From the NCBI GenBank assembly GCA_027574665.1, contig CM050650.1, positions 103,265,086 to 103,329,085 of the forward strand: a stretch of DNA of 64,000 nucleotides, given 5' to 3'. Position 1 is the stretch's first letter. The number at the start of each line of letters is the position of its first letter. The notes under the pieces were generated by a model. It ran no database searches, was not told the origin of the DNA, and worked only from the letters and a program-made list of their open reading frames with translations. Both the position numbers and the translations under genes were made by a program. This stretch comes from Rhynochetos jubatus (Eukaryota; Chordata; Aves; Eurypygiformes; Rhynochetidae). Of this stretch, positions 12,173-27,100 are shown piece after piece.

Positions 12173-15100
12173 CTGGAGCCGAAAGAAAAAAGACAGTTAA
12201 AGAAGATTATTTATTCTAACCACAGTCTTCCACCATAATTAGTTTATGAAGTTTGCTCGGAAGAGCATAACTCTTAAAACCCCGTTATACGCATCCAGTC
12301 TGTCTTTCGCCTTGTGTGTGCACAATTTACAGAAAAAATGTCTAAAAAGAAGAATCTATTGTACCACGAGTGTGTTAGGACTGTATTAATAAACCAGCTG
12401 AAACATGGCATTGGGAATTTTAGTCGACTTGCTTTTGTGCTCTGTTCTCACAACAGCACGAGTGCAGAAATGCTGCTAACTCCTTTTCGGTGGCATCGAC
12501 ACAAACCTAACACACTGAGTTTTCTCCAGCAATCCACAAACAAAACATGGGGGGTTCAGTTAATCCTACTGTACCTCTGTACCTCTCCAGACGAGCATAA
12601 AAACATCCGTGTCAGTGCAACAGACCCCTCCGCACTATATGGCAGGCACCGAAGCTCATCCTTCGGAATGGTTGTCTAGTTACCGTGGCAGATTCATAAG
12701 GAAATGATTGAACAATTATTATTTCTTTTTTAAAAAAAGGTAAGTAAACAGCGGAGTGTTGGTGGTACCAGGGAAATTTACATTGTGGAAATCGTTAGAC
12801 TGTAACGAAAACCAAACTGCATACTGCCAAATTCAGAAGCCGTAACAGTATCAGTGTATGTGGCTCTAACAGCAAAAAAAGAAAAAAATTGTAGCATTCT
12901 AAAAAAATCAGCTACAATATAAAAAACCTGAGGCTATGAAGGGAAAAACCCAGAGCCCTACAAATCACTCTGCCCATCCCTAACTCCCTGATGCATTCCA
13001 GGCTGTGATAAAACATACTCTGCTTTTACAGAAAGAGCAATGATATAAAGGGGAATTATCACTATTGGAAGCACAACTGGGGAAAAAAAAGTCACAATTT
13101 TTCAGTTCAAATTCCAAATATGTTCTCAAAGACTATTAAAATAGACCTCTAAGTGTGATGTTGCTCGATCTACGAAATCTGACAAACCTTGACCCAAAAT
13201 AAAAGCAAGAATATACAGGTGACATAAACCACAAGAATCAAAACCAGAAAATAGAAGAATAAAATGAGAGATTTTTTTTGATTCTGCAACTCTGCATTTT
13301 CTCGTATCCCATTTATTTTCACCTAACGTTGGTTCTGTATTTTTTAAGCAGCATTTATCCCATGTCACACTGGATTATTGCTGCGTGTTTTGCTGAACAC
13401 AGAGGATTGCGTTTTCATTTTGAAAAGTTACATAAGCAGTTCCCCCCCCCCGCCCCCGAAGGAAGTTGCAAACAGCTTGCCTCACAAAATCTGCCAGCTT
13501 CCCTCCACAGCACAGAAGCTCAAGCAGAATTCTGAACCCAAAACGTAGCATGGCAAAGCCCCTCTTAAAAACACTTAAAATGTTGCTTCTGCTAGTAGCT
13601 TAAACATTTGCAAAGTGATACAGCAGCATTCATGCGTTTGTGTTTCAAACGGGGCAACGTGAAAGTAACGCAATAAACGCGTCTCTCCAAAACGCAAAGA
13701 TCTTGATCACTGTCAAAAAATAATGAAATATATACCTTCATATATTCCAAGTCTCCGGTTTTGGGGAGAAGGGGCACAAAATCAATTTGCTGAATAACCA
13801 GTCAGACAACACACTAAAATTTTCACTACCTATGTCTCTAAACCTAACGCATCTATCTTCCCCAAACCTGAAAGAAAGACACTTTGCGTTCTCTCCTCAT
13901 CCCCATATACTCGACCGTGCTCCGACAGGATTAATGCCTATCCTTTTCTTATGCTCTAAAGAAAACCGGTTGTCCTAGCTCAAACAACTGAGACAAAACT
14001 AGACCACTATGTGGATATGCTGTACAGCTCAGGAAGAGCCACAAATATAATTTCATCGCAGAGCTCTGATACATACCTAACCAATACCTATAAATTGGCA
14101 GATTTCATTTAAAGTACCGACACAAGAGAAATGAACTCTTCATTATAAAACCATCGTACTCGATCCGTTTGAGAAACGTCACTCACCAGTTACTTTGGGA
14201 ATCCCCTGCAAGCGTGGCACTGGCAGTGCTACTATTATGCCCAGGTTTGTTCCGACCAGCAGTAAACCATGGCACACCAGGAGGCTGGTCACAGACACGC
14301 GCTGCTGCCCTGCGAAGTTTAGCAAGAGCTCCGTTACTGAAGAGTGATGAGCTTTGCCAAGATACTTCAGGCAAACGCAATCAGCTGTACCGTCTCAGCA
14401 ATGCACCCATCGCAAAGGCAAATATTTTGCTGGATTGTGGCATTAAACTTTACATACACGACAATTTAAATACTATTAGACTTCTGAAAAACTCTGTCCT
14501 AAATCTCAGTATCAAAAAGGAGACATAGATTATCTTTACAAATAGGCTTTAATGAATAGACTATGTTTGCATGTTCTCGAAAAGGCATTTCTCTTCACAA
14601 TACCCAATAATATATTGCCATAACACTCTCTGGACTCAAACCTGTTCACAATTACTTTTTTCCTCCTAGTTTTTATTCTGTTCAACTGTATCAGCAGTGC
14701 TGTGTCCCCCTGTCAAAGTCTGGCTCTCCCCCGTACAAGAACGGCATTGGCATGTTGGAACACGTCCAACGGGAGACGACCTCGATGATCAGGAGTCTGG
14801 AGCGCACAGTGCTAGAAGGGAGGTTCAGAGAAGTGCTGTCTGCACCTAAGAGGAGAGTGCACGGGAGACAGAGTCAGACTCTGTTCAGATATGCACAGTG
14901 ACAGGATAAGACCCAACGGATCCAATTTGGAACATGAGAAATTTGGATTGTAAACAGGGAAAAGCTTCTTCATCATAAGGGTGGTCAGAGGCTGCAAAGG
15001 GTTGCTCAGAGAGCTTGTGTTATCTACACCCTATCCAAAGATATTAAAAATTTGGGTGGACAAGTCCTTGAACAACCAAGTCTAATCAGGCCTGCTTCAA

Positions 15101-18100
15101 GACGGATGGACACGATGATCACCAGAATAATTTCCAATCATAATTATTCCATGATTCTATGATTTTCTACAACATATTATTTATGGGATTGCTATTTTTC
15201 CAATGAAAACAAATTAATTTTTTCTTGCAATGCCAACTAAATCAGTTTGAGTCAGTTTAGATGGATTTTCAAAATTGCCTTGAAAAGTTTCAGAAATGGA
15301 AAATATTCTCTGCCTAAACTTTTGCCATGGTCCAAGTTTATGAGGAAGAGAATTTAAACTCTGCTGGAATCCTCCAGCTACAAAACCTACGTGTTCTTGG
15401 ATTTATGATTAACTTTACATGCAAGAGAGCAGTCACTCCCATCTTCATCACAGCTCTCAAGTTGTTAATCAGTAAGTCGGGAATTTGGATACCACATCCG
15501 ATACAATTTGGATGAACCCACATGTTCCACACTTTGAAATGGACTTTAATTATGGTGTATCACAAATGAATGTATTTTCCATCTCGTCCCTTGAAGCTGA
15601 GCTAATTTACATCCAAGAATATATGAATCACAGACCCAGTGGGGAAGAAAGGAAGGAGCAGCTTGACTGCAGCCCAAAGCACTCAACTGGAAAGCAGGAG
15701 GCGGACCACAGTTCGAGTGTTTCCTCACAGAACTTTACAAAAACCAAGTATTAACCCAGCAATGGTGTGTTGGAATAAGGCACAGGTTGGGCCAGATCTG
15801 GAACTCCAGCTCTGCCTACCCTCATTCCAAGTACCATACCCAAATACCCTAAAGGCGCAACAATTAGGTCACCCTCGGCAGGTGTAACAAGCATGAGTAA
15901 GTCGAGGAGGCTCAATCTACTCATGCAGACCTTCAGAGACACCTACCCTGTTTTTCATAAGCTGTAGGTGTTTTTGCTGGCAGGGCTGCGTCATCCCTCT
16001 TCAGCTAAATAAGCATGGATGGTCCATGCCTATCAATAAATTACCAGCCTTTTGAAGCTTGGAGTTTGGTTTTTTTTGTTTTGTTGTTTTTTTTTGTTTG
16101 GTCTTTGTTGTTGTTGTTTTGTTGGGGTTTTTTGGTGTGGTGTTTTGCTTTGGAGATATTAATGGGCTTCATTTAGTTTCCAAAACAAAGGCGCTCCTTC
16201 AGCCAAAAGAAGTTCAAACGGTGTTGCCCAAACAACTCTGTGTATTGGAGTTTTCAAAAACCAGTATCTGAATTCTGTGATGTAGAGCTCAGGCTTGCTC
16301 AAGTTACGTGTGACATGCGAGTCCTCTCCCTCAACTGGTGCCACAGCAAGCGCAGGGTAACTGCAGGTTACCTTAACCTCACTCCATTTCACTTAGAGCT
16401 TGTTTTATACTAAGTGCAAACATAAACACAAAATTTACATAGGAGAGCACCTCTCCTAAGCAGAAAGGCTGGGAGACTTGGACTTGTTCTGCCTGGAGAA
16501 GGCTCCGAGGAGACCTTATCGCAGCCTTCCAGTACCTGAAGGGGCCTAACAAGGAAGCTGGGGGGGGGACTTTTTTCAAGGGCCTGTAGTGACAGGACAA
16601 GAGGCAACAGGTTTAAATTGAAAGAGGGCAGATTTAGATTGGATATCAGGAAGAAGTTCTTCATGGAGAGGGTGGTGAGGCACTGGCACAGTTTGCCCAG
16701 AGAAGCTGTGGATGCCCCATCCCTGGAAGAGTTCAAGGCCAGGCTGGATGAGGCTTTGAGCAACCTGGTCTAGTGGAGGGTGTCCCTGCCCATGGCAGGG
16801 GGGTTGGAACTAGATGGTCTCTAAGGTCCCTTCCAACCCAAACCATTCTATGATACAAACATAAATACTTAAGTACAATTTTTAAACTTTTAATATTATC
16901 AGAAACTCCAACTGGACTTTTGCCTTTCAAACCCCTTGCAGAAGCAAGATGCTCACATATTTAAGATCTTAATAATAGCTTTTGGATGCTTTTTTAAGTG
17001 TTTAAAATGTAAAATAATACACATGATTTCACACTCCAACCCTGGAGCAACTTCTAACCAGTAAGTTTTTACCAGGGAAAACTGGTAACAGGCATTGCTG
17101 TTTTCACAGGTAAAGAGAGCAAATTATCAACCAGCAACTTAAAATCTTAAATACTGAGCACAACCTTAAGCATGAGCTATCTATGGTGAGGTCAAAAGGA
17201 AAACCGCTTGTTTTGAAACCTTGGAAAAGCAGGAAACATCTGCCTCAGAAAATATACTTTGAAACAGCACGTAACAACTCAACAAGATACATAGATTTAA
17301 AGAATTATGTATTAAAATACTAATTTGTTACCTGCTAGCCAAGGTTAGAAATCATACTTTCCTTTGTTATTTTGTGACTTTTGAAAATAAATTCCAAAAT
17401 GAGAGAGAAGGAAAAAAAAAAACCAAAACTGATTGTCCAGAATGCCTTATGCAGTAAGCACAGAAATAACAAATTAAGAAGGGAAAAGGATAAACATAAA
17501 TGCCAAAACACATCAAATGCTCTTGTCTTTAAATGATAACTTTTAGATCACAGTGCCTCAATGCAATGACAGAACTGTTAAGATCTGTAAAATAATCTGG
17601 CCAAGGTCTTGGACTTTACAAAGAACTGAAGCCAACGATTAAGCTTATACGTGGACAAATGTCTATGTTGACCTGTCCCAGCTCTCAATTACATCATGTT
17701 CCCACCTAGATCTTCTGAACTCAGCCCTAGGTAGGTGTAAGGGCATACTCTTACATGACCATGCTGCTCTTACTAGATAAGAAAAAAAATAAATCCACTG
17801 TACAGTTCTATCAGGCTGACCTAAAATTTTCCCCAATCTTTTTATCATTTCCCAGCAGTAAAATGAAAAAAACTGCATTTCATGGCCTGGCACCTGGTGG
17901 AGCGAAGACTGTAAGCGGCAAAGCATAGTTTGTTTTCCGTAGAGGGGAAATGATACGGGTTTTTTTAATTTTACTTTTCTCATCTGTTTCCAGGAAACAC
18001 ACATCCCACTAGAGGATATATGAACATAAACAGAATACAGCAACCTAAGCAGAAATCACCTCTTTTAAACAGGTAACTTGTCATTATCCATGTGAGCAAT

Positions 18101-21100
18101 GAAATCACACGTATCAAGGTCACAGTAATATCTTTAAAAGGACAAACTCTTTCCGAGCTGACAGGAAAAACATGTTTAGGGATGTTCTTGAATAATGAAA
18201 TACTGAACATGACTATGAAAAAACAAGCGGACTGTCTACTCATGTCCAGTATGATTTTTTGTGCGAGCTATGATAAAAGCTGGTGAAAAGCTGCTGTTGT
18301 TGGGATTTCAACTACAGAGCACAAACACTCAGCATAAACTTGCTCTACAAATAAATTACATTGTACTAGTGAAGGGAGCATATTTGTCTTCAAGTGTTAA
18401 TAGGTATTTTTTTTGCTGCTGCTCAGTATGCCCTCTGTTCAGCTAACAGTGCTTGGGTCACTGAAAAGCAATCCAGCTGTACTGTGGTTTACTAGACAGT
18501 AAAACAGCTAACTACCTGGACATATAACCATGATGATGCTCTTCCTCTCAACCACTCTCTGCCTCTCTCATATGGCATTTGTGCTTTTCTGATGTTTTTT
18601 TTATAGAACACAAGCTTGTTATACATTTTAGGAAGTATTCCTGATGATATATGAAGTAAAGGTACTGAGGATCACTGGACTAAATGTCTATCCCATGGAT
18701 GCCTCTCTGTCCCTTGTTTAATTTTCAGCCCTGCATGCCTACACACAAACTTCCCATAATTCCAGAAAGCACAAGCCCTCCCACCTCTCTTCTTCATAAG
18801 TGGACTGCCACGCATTTAAAAGGTTATGTCCAGCAGACAAAAGATTCTGCCAGACAGTGTCTGCTTTTTAACATCGCTAAACTCTGCTGAATCGTAAGGA
18901 CAATCGCCTCCTGCGCCGTTTCCCTTACACTTCACCCCTCTGTGATTCTGTCCAGCCCGCTGTGCTGCAGGGTTGTCTCTCAAAGCCAGGCAAGCAAGGC
19001 GAGGTTGTCTCTCCTTTATAAGCCAGCAGGCAGTGATATTTAAAGCTGCCTTCTCCTAAGAACAAAATTGGGAAAATTTAATGCTATGAGAGCGGATTAC
19101 TGAGGTTATCAGAGCCTCCTACTCCTCTATCTTAATTAGTTACTACAGCTGTCCTTTAAATACAGCACCGTAACCATTCCTGACAGTGACAGTAAATCTT
19201 TCTTCTACGGTGTAACAACAGAATGATTTCATTCACTTCACGGAGTGACATTCCTCTCATTTACATTGCTTTAAACAAAGACACAGATGACATCTCCAGG
19301 TATTACATACTGTTCTTCCTACTAAAATCTTGGCAAAAGAAGTTCAGCTTCTTTGAAGTTATATCGAGATCTTGCCTTTTTAATCTCTCTTCTTAAGACT
19401 ACTAGCAATATTTTTACATCAATTTCTTCTCTCTCACTTCAATGCAAGTTGAATTTTTACTCTTCTGTTATTTTTGCATATTAAGGAATTCCTGTTGGAT
19501 TTCAGAAAGCTAACAGACCTGTTTCCTTTAAAGCTAAAAGTCCTAAAAATCCTCAGTAAAGGCAAATACATATTTTGCGTAAATACGCAGCTATTTCATT
19601 CCTTTTCCGTTTCACTTTTTTTCTTTTTTAATCTCAGTACACACTACACAGAGCTTGATTTATTCTTTCACCGCTTCTAGTTCCAAAAGGTCCTTACTGC
19701 TGCTGTATTATGTAAACCTCCTACTCCTCTGCCTTTTAGCCTTCGTTGTTGAAGCGTTACTGGGATCGTATCAACAGGCCCAAGAGCTGCTGCTAAATAA
19801 TTGAAATTCATTTCATTTTTAGAATGGATTCTCCCTTGGAAAATTTGCTGTATTATGTTCTGCTCCTGAAATAAATTTCCATTTCCACTCACTGGTGTGC
19901 TTTTTCTGAAGATATTGAGAGGAGGGGAAAAAAAAAAGCGAACTAAAATGGGTAAGAATGACACTGATGAGATATAATTAGCTAAAACTCTTGTACAAAA
20001 AAACCCGGGATGTTACATCAGCAGTTTTATTACCATGGCAATGATCACTCAAGCTGAATTTTTGAAGTTTTTATATGCAGAAAGTATGTGTAAGGGAGGC
20101 CTTACTTCCATTCCCCCCCACTCCCACTATAAATAGCAGACCATATTAAAAATTAATCTTCTTTTTACAACTGATCTTCATTTCTTTGCCTCACTGTGAT
20201 GAACTCAATGAAATGACCTAAAGGCAGGCGATGTGCTGCTGTCCAGTGTTGGAGCTAGTCAACCACCACGTGTGAAAAACACCCTGTCTAGAACACGATA
20301 TAAATGGACACAATTTAAAAGAGAGCTTTATTGCAAAGCTAATGTCACCTGAAAGAAAGCGCGATAAGACAGAGACTGAAGAAGTGACGCATTTTTGATG
20401 GCAGATTTACACCTAACTGTAAGAATACAAATACGATCTCAGCGTGGGAAGAACTGGCTTCCTCTAGAAAGGAAGCAATAAAGCTGGCGCACACGTTACC
20501 CATAAAAACTGCAGAAGCTCAGTCTATTGCAGTCTGTAAACAGGGAGAGACAGAAAGAAGGGCTGTCCTCTCATGGACTGCTCGTGCTCAGCCATGCCAG
20601 TGTCACTTTTCTGTCCATCTCTTCTAGCACTGCCACAGCTCCCACCCAAGGGGCTTGCCGAGGTCCTCGACACCCACTCACAAGACTGATACAGTGCAAC
20701 TCTAACTCACTGTTGATTTGGGGACGACTGAACAGCTTCTGTCTTAAAACACTTAGAGATGTGTTAAACTGCATCCAAACAGCCACAGGTTCCATCTTTA
20801 CCTGTAAGACTAACCTTTTAATTGAACAAATTAAAGTTCCAATCAGCAAAACACTGAACACACTCGGAGTGTTTCGGCAGAGTTCACTGGGATTACTGAT
20901 GTAACTAAAGCTAAGCAAGTGGTTTTCTGGTCTGGATCCTGAGCAAATTGACTCCATCACGTGCTTTGATACTAAGTCCCAGCAGCAAATGTTAAACTCT
21001 GCAAAGCAAACACCTTTTCATGGCAGACTGCATTGTCTTACTGCTTCAGAGTCACAAAAACCAGAAAAAGACTAAACAGAAGACTCCATCTGCTTATCTA

Positions 21101-24100
21101 CACAATTACATTTATAACCTCTGAGGAGAGCTGCTACTCAAGCAGCTCACTGCACACATTGTTCTTCTGGGCAGGCAACAGACTGCGATTTACCAAAGCA
21201 AATAGTCACGAGACAGTTATCAGACTCAAAGTCCGAGACGGACCTTCTGATTCTAGCCTAATCTGCGACACTCCGGAGAACAGCAGCGATAAAGACAAAA
21301 ACGTTATCATACGGTGCGATTCAGCTACCTGGCAACATGTTGTGAACAGGGGTGGCAATGTTGACGTCTTGGAGGTGCTTCAGTGTCTCGGTGTGAAACA
21401 GGCGAAGCGTAGATCCAGATGTGAAAGCAATCCAGATTCCCACTCCGGCCACAGCCATGTGAGAGATTACCATCCCTTCCTCTTGATGGGCTTCAAAATG
21501 GCTCTGTAAAAAAAAAAAAACAAAAACAAACAAGGACTCTGTGAGGAGATGCAAGCGAGCAACATCATTCAACCTTCCTGATCAGCTCTTCAGTGCCAGC
21601 GCTGTATCTTTGTCCTCCGTGTCAAGGGCCAAGCTAGTTCCCTCTCCTTTGCTCAGGATGTTCTGACTGCTGCATATGATGTGCTCATTTGCCTGTTAGT
21701 TCTTCTGGAAAATAGTCATCATTAGTGTGGAAGGATTCTCAGCTCTGGAACCAAAGTTCTGGCTAAATGATACAGTAACTTAAGACACTGTATGTAGTAA
21801 AATATTGCATGGTAGGGGCTGAGCAAACCCATAACAACCAAGGCTTAAAAGATTTTTGTATTTTATTATTGATACTCCTTTGGGAAAACTACGATGGACA
21901 GGGTTCCAGGGAGTGGGCAGCTTTTTTTCCTAAGACGCCACTTTTACCTGCAGTAGAACCCTCCAAACAATTAAAAAACACTTTTCTGTTAGGGGATCTT
22001 TTCAGAACAAGGATAACAGAATCAAGGAAAAAGTAATCTTTAGAAAGTAGAGTGTTTATGAGTATAAATACACCATTATTTGCTCAACTACGTACATAGC
22101 CATGTGAGCCTTAGTAATGTGGCTTGCTTTCCGACTCACAGACACTTGTGAATTTCACAAGCATTAGCTATTTTTTTCCCCATCCTTCAAGATATTGATG
22201 CTTCTCATTAGAAAAGCCAAAATCCTCCTTCTGAAGATAACAAGTAATGCAAGACTTTCAGGATAGATGGTTTTCCTTGATACAGTGCCTTCACAGTTAC
22301 ATCTTCTGCACAGCTCCAGGAAGGCCAAAACCTCTCTACGTGCCCCTGTTAACATGCAAGATAAAGCTGTAGTAAAGTTCTTTAATCATTAACGAGAAGT
22401 AGGGATATTTTTTTTCCCAGTTGTGTCTTGTAAGTAAACTGTCTCTGAAGTTAAACACAGCCTTTTAATGTTGTACCAGCTATTATCAAATACAAAGAGA
22501 TATGCTGATAAACATAAAGCTCCCTTGGCTGAATAAATGACAAACTGTTCCTCAGATACACATCTCTTTGGGAGGGAGATGGAAGTAAATGTCTGCTCGA
22601 ATATTCACGCTATGGATCATATTTTAATTATATTCACAGATATAATGCAAAAGTACCTCCTCCCTTCTTGTAAAAGGACACTTAAATTTTCCATGAATTA
22701 CAGGCAAGAGCTACATTTTGGTCATTTTGCATCAAATCTAAATTATATGTTCTTCAGGCTAAGCTCTTTGCCCAAAACAGTTGTTTTTAATGTGTTAGGT
22801 TTATAGATGTATTGTTCTAATTCTCCATCTAAATTCAACCAGCAGGCCAAGAGCAGAGGTCAAGAATAGAAGTTTAAGATTTCATAAAGTGTAATTTTGG
22901 ATATTATACTTAGTAGGCCCTCAATTTTCTTTTCATACTTTATTAGTCCATAAATTAGTACTTTCCACTGAGAAACTGGCTGTTGAAAGATACAGAGAAT
23001 GATTTGGTTTTTTCCCTTTTAATTTCTTAACACTATTTTTCAAACATTCATTTTTTAGTAAACGGAGAAGTTTCTCTTCAACTATTAGGCAGTGGTGCAG
23101 TTTTTGAGAGCGTTACTCTATCACCTTTGGACTCTTTGAATAACAACACTGCGGAATGCAAGGTAAGCACTTGTGGCAGGCACATTTATAGTCACTGTTT
23201 TCCTCAAGTAAACCCCATTCATTCTTTACCAAATGATGTGCACAGTTTGAAAATCATACAGGTTCTTCAACAGAAGAATTCACCACTGAACTGCATCTTT
23301 TAAAACCAAAAATATCTCTTAAAATTCGATTTCTTGATATTCTCATCATACGTGTTTCATTGCAAACCAGATTTTAAAATAGTGATGTGTGTTGTCAGAC
23401 TTTACATCCCTACACTGATAACCAACTGACTCCTGAAAACTTCTCAGGGACAGATCCAGGGCTGCTGACGTGAACCTGAGCAGCAACTTGCACCGTTTGG
23501 AATTAGAAGAAAAAGAAAGCTGATTGTAGAAAACCAATTTACTCTGCAGTGGTCTGACCACAGCTGACAGTTCTGTTGGTGCCACCGTAAACAACTGGCG
23601 CATGCATTTTTGTCACATTCCATTTTTACCAGCCAACTCATTGTACCCCCACTTGGTCTGCCCTGCCGTTCGCACAGCTGACCGCCGAAACACCCAGACG
23701 CGTCTGGAAAAAAACTGCGATACTGTTGATGCCACGAGAAGCATATAAAAATAACCGTTCTTCTCACTCAAAGGGTCTTCTAACACAGAGTAGGAACGTA
23801 CCAAACCCGTGCATTCTCTTACAAATGGTTTTTTGTAGAGAGTAGCTTTGACAGCTGTTTCAATTATACATCTATCTGAAAACCAATACCTGGCCTTATT
23901 CTTCATATTGTTTTTTTAATCTCATAGCAAGAAATACAGATACAAAAATGCCTTATTCTCCTCTGTTATTAAAAAATAAATAAAATTTAACTTCATTCTA
24001 CTTTTATTTTTCATACCTACATTCCTTTCTATTCAGAGCCCAGCTTTCTTTTTCCCCTCAGGCTCTCCCGTTCAAACTCTATAGCAACACGAGAGCTGCA

Positions 24101-27100
24101 GAAGACATTCTGGATGCCGCAGCCCGCCTGCCCGGCAGCGCAGCCCGACATAGCTCACTATTGTTTGAGCAGCGTGGGGCATAGCTGGAGTCTTTCTTTT
24201 GAGGGGGTGCCCACTTGCAACAAACAGCCGCGCCAAGAACACAAACAGCCGCGCCAAGAACCGAACAGCGATTTCTCAAGCTTCATGAGAGATGCATAAT
24301 GGGTATCATTGTCCACAAGGTAAAACAAATGACTTCTACTGCTTTAAAGAAGTTACAAAACTCGGGCAACGTACGCTCCTGCACAGGGATTTTCATTTGT
24401 TTTGTTTATTCAGCTGAACACATCAGCTTGTTCTACCTGAATCGTTAAAATGAGAGTAACTCACGTATAGTTAGCCAAGTTTAAAAAACAAGACAAACCA
24501 AACCATTATGGAATGCCATCCAGTTGGTGACCTTATTCTGTTAAATACTCTGGCATTTTTTGTTGTTTTAAACAAACACAGAGTGCCTTTGCAGAGGCTA
24601 CATGCACAGACACCACTATAGATCAAGGTCTACACCCAACAGCCATACAACTGTCAGATCTAGGGTCAAGACTAAGGATACATTTTTTCTTCACAGAAAG
24701 AGTGTCCGAGTATGTAATTAAACTATAACAGCAATTGGTGCTTTTCTCACATATCCCTTGCCAAGGAGTTTGAGGCATTGTGCCACTTTGGGGCACTGTG
24801 CCAATAAAAGACATTTCCTAAAACATTCTATTGCAGTAACGTATCATTAAAACAAGTAATTGAGAGTCTTGTCCGTATCAGAGGGGAATAAAAGGCAGGA
24901 AAAGTTAATAACATCCCAACCCAATATACAGGATGCCAAACCTGCTCATTTACTAATAGTTATTTAAAAAAAACCCTTCAATAAGAATCTTAGAAAAGGA
25001 GGCAAGGAATGAGACTGTTCTCAAGAATAACGTACATCGCACTTAGCAAATGCAGACAGTGAAATACGAGGCACCTCTAAAGCAGGGAGTGCCTCGCAAA
25101 GGCAAAGCTTACAAACTGGTCTTGAATATGGTCATGGGCTTGCAGAAAGGTCATGGCCTTGAAAACTAGTCAGCTGCCTTTGTAGATAATGTATATAAAA
25201 GAGCATATACTATGTTTGCATGATAGTAGAAAGCAATGAGCAAACCAGCAGCTGTAATTTGAAGCACATGGAGGTAGAAAGGAATAAAACAAAGAGGGCA
25301 GAGTAACAGTTGAACCCTTTGCAACACCTGGATTCCCGTTGCTAAAGATGAATGTTATGTAAAAATCTTGAGTCAAATCATTACTAACTCTCAATAACAG
25401 AGAGCACAGAGGGAGAACAAACATTTTCTTGCTGCTGTTTCCTTTCACACAGCAAAGCTGCTCTGCACAGTAAGGAAGAGGTGGCTTAGATGTATACAGT
25501 TGCTGATATTTTCAAATATTCCCTACAGACAGTCTAAATGTCCTCATGTATAAAATAATATTGAAACAACAGTGCCAAGAACATGCCATACACATCACAG
25601 CAGGTCGCTTTTGGAAATACAAACCCAGGAATTTATCAAAGCAAGTCAGATAACTGAGCAGGTAGCAATAGTGAAAACATTAGTAAGCTGTTAATTCTGG
25701 TGTTGAAAACAAGATCAGTACTTGCATGTGTCTTGGGACCCGTAAAGAAGAATCAGAAAATAGTCATTTGTTGACAATTCTATGAGGAAGATGACGCATT
25801 GTGGTATGGACATTTGTGTAGAATAAAAAAGATGACCCTCAGCCAGTCATACAAAATATCATCATGTTCTTGAATAAAATTAGCTGTGTCGAGAAAACAT
25901 TATTAACTCATATGCACCACTTACAGTTGCACCATTTCTTTTATGTTGTTTGCTGCAGCTTTCATTGCCTGTATATTAATTACAGCTTTAAAGTCAGAGC
26001 TCAAATTATTACAGATCCTCTAAATACAATGGGCAGGTTAGTTTAAAAAGCACGCTGGAAATGAAAAGAAACCTCCTGTGATGCTTTTGTAGGAAAACTT
26101 GTAGTAACAGCTGAAACCCAAAACTACCATGTCTGAGAGATATTGATACAATATTTATTATTTTATCTCTCTGAACTTGTGTGTTCAATACTGCAACCCA
26201 TTATGCTATGCTGTATTTTGACAGAGTAAGCTTGACACATTCTTCTGTCCTCCAAGCTTGTTGAATTCTGGTTTTGTTCTCCTGTGCCAAAACAGCACAG
26301 CATAGCCCAAACTGCAGCCATGCCACCTGATCCAGGAAGAGCTTTGTGACAGAATTAGCCCAGAATAGCCAAACTTGTTTACAGAGATCTGGCTGTATGT
26401 AGCCAATCTCACATAGGACCATCTGGCTATGATCTCTTACCTTTGCTATGCATGTGTGAGTGAGAATCATAGATTCATCATCGAAGGCTGTAGGACAGTA
26501 ACCAGGTGTCTCAGAGTATACCCTGTCCCCTCAGTGAATCTAAGAAATCCGTTTCAAGCACCTATCCAAATCACTCTTCCAGAAATCTTTCCCTCATCAT
26601 ACCATTCAAACTATCAACAAAACAAGCCTTGAAGAAAAACCAAGTAGGAAAATACATGATCCGAGCAGCTACTGGATGAAACAAATCCCCAGAAAGCACA
26701 GATAAAGACAGAGGAAATTAGGATGTTAGCCATTTCCCTGCAAACCCATGACAATGACTCACAGAATCAATTGTACCAAATAGACGATTGTTGGGAGAAA
26801 ACACGATCATCAATGAAACAAAAAAGCAGCAACAAAGCACACAAAGAAGGAGGCTGTGAGCTCATCGGGACTCCTGTTTGAAAGAACTTCATGGCTGTAA
26901 ACATCATGCAAGTCAGTGTAACTGTATCGTAGGTTGAAGGATAGGCTTAATTCTTAACATTTCATCAACTCTAAATAAACTTTAGGCCACTAAGACATTC
27001 TTTTGGTGGAGGCTGCAGTTTTGACACAATGAGGGTTTAATGCTTGCTGGAAAATGTGGTCACAAATAGAAGCTCAAGTCCTCAACACTCTTCTCCCCTT

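Larger units (their letters stand above)
14310..21328 (-). other. ARHGEF10 intron (7.0 kb) with two CR1 copies
   Basis: This intron carries CR1 remnants at 14692-15163 and 16440-16855 and a T/G-rich tract at 16064-16155. Block 19010-19220 has ordered AT-rich sequence with TTAATTAG and CAGCTG motifs that could be regulatory. Nothing else is recognised. Confidence 0.65.

Noticed and set aside
14169-14528. Plus-strand ORF of 119 codons
   Set aside because: Antisense shadow of the ARHGEF10 exon at 14187-14309.
21033-21509. Plus-strand ORF of 158 codons
   Set aside because: It lies antisense over the ARHGEF10 exon 21329-21503, and no domain is recognised. It is a shadow of the constrained coding strand.
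24660-24800. Very weak CR1-like similarity (TTTCTTCACAGAAAGAGTGTC)
   Set aside because: Only one short segment matches, with no 3' end and no neighbouring CR1 segments in order.
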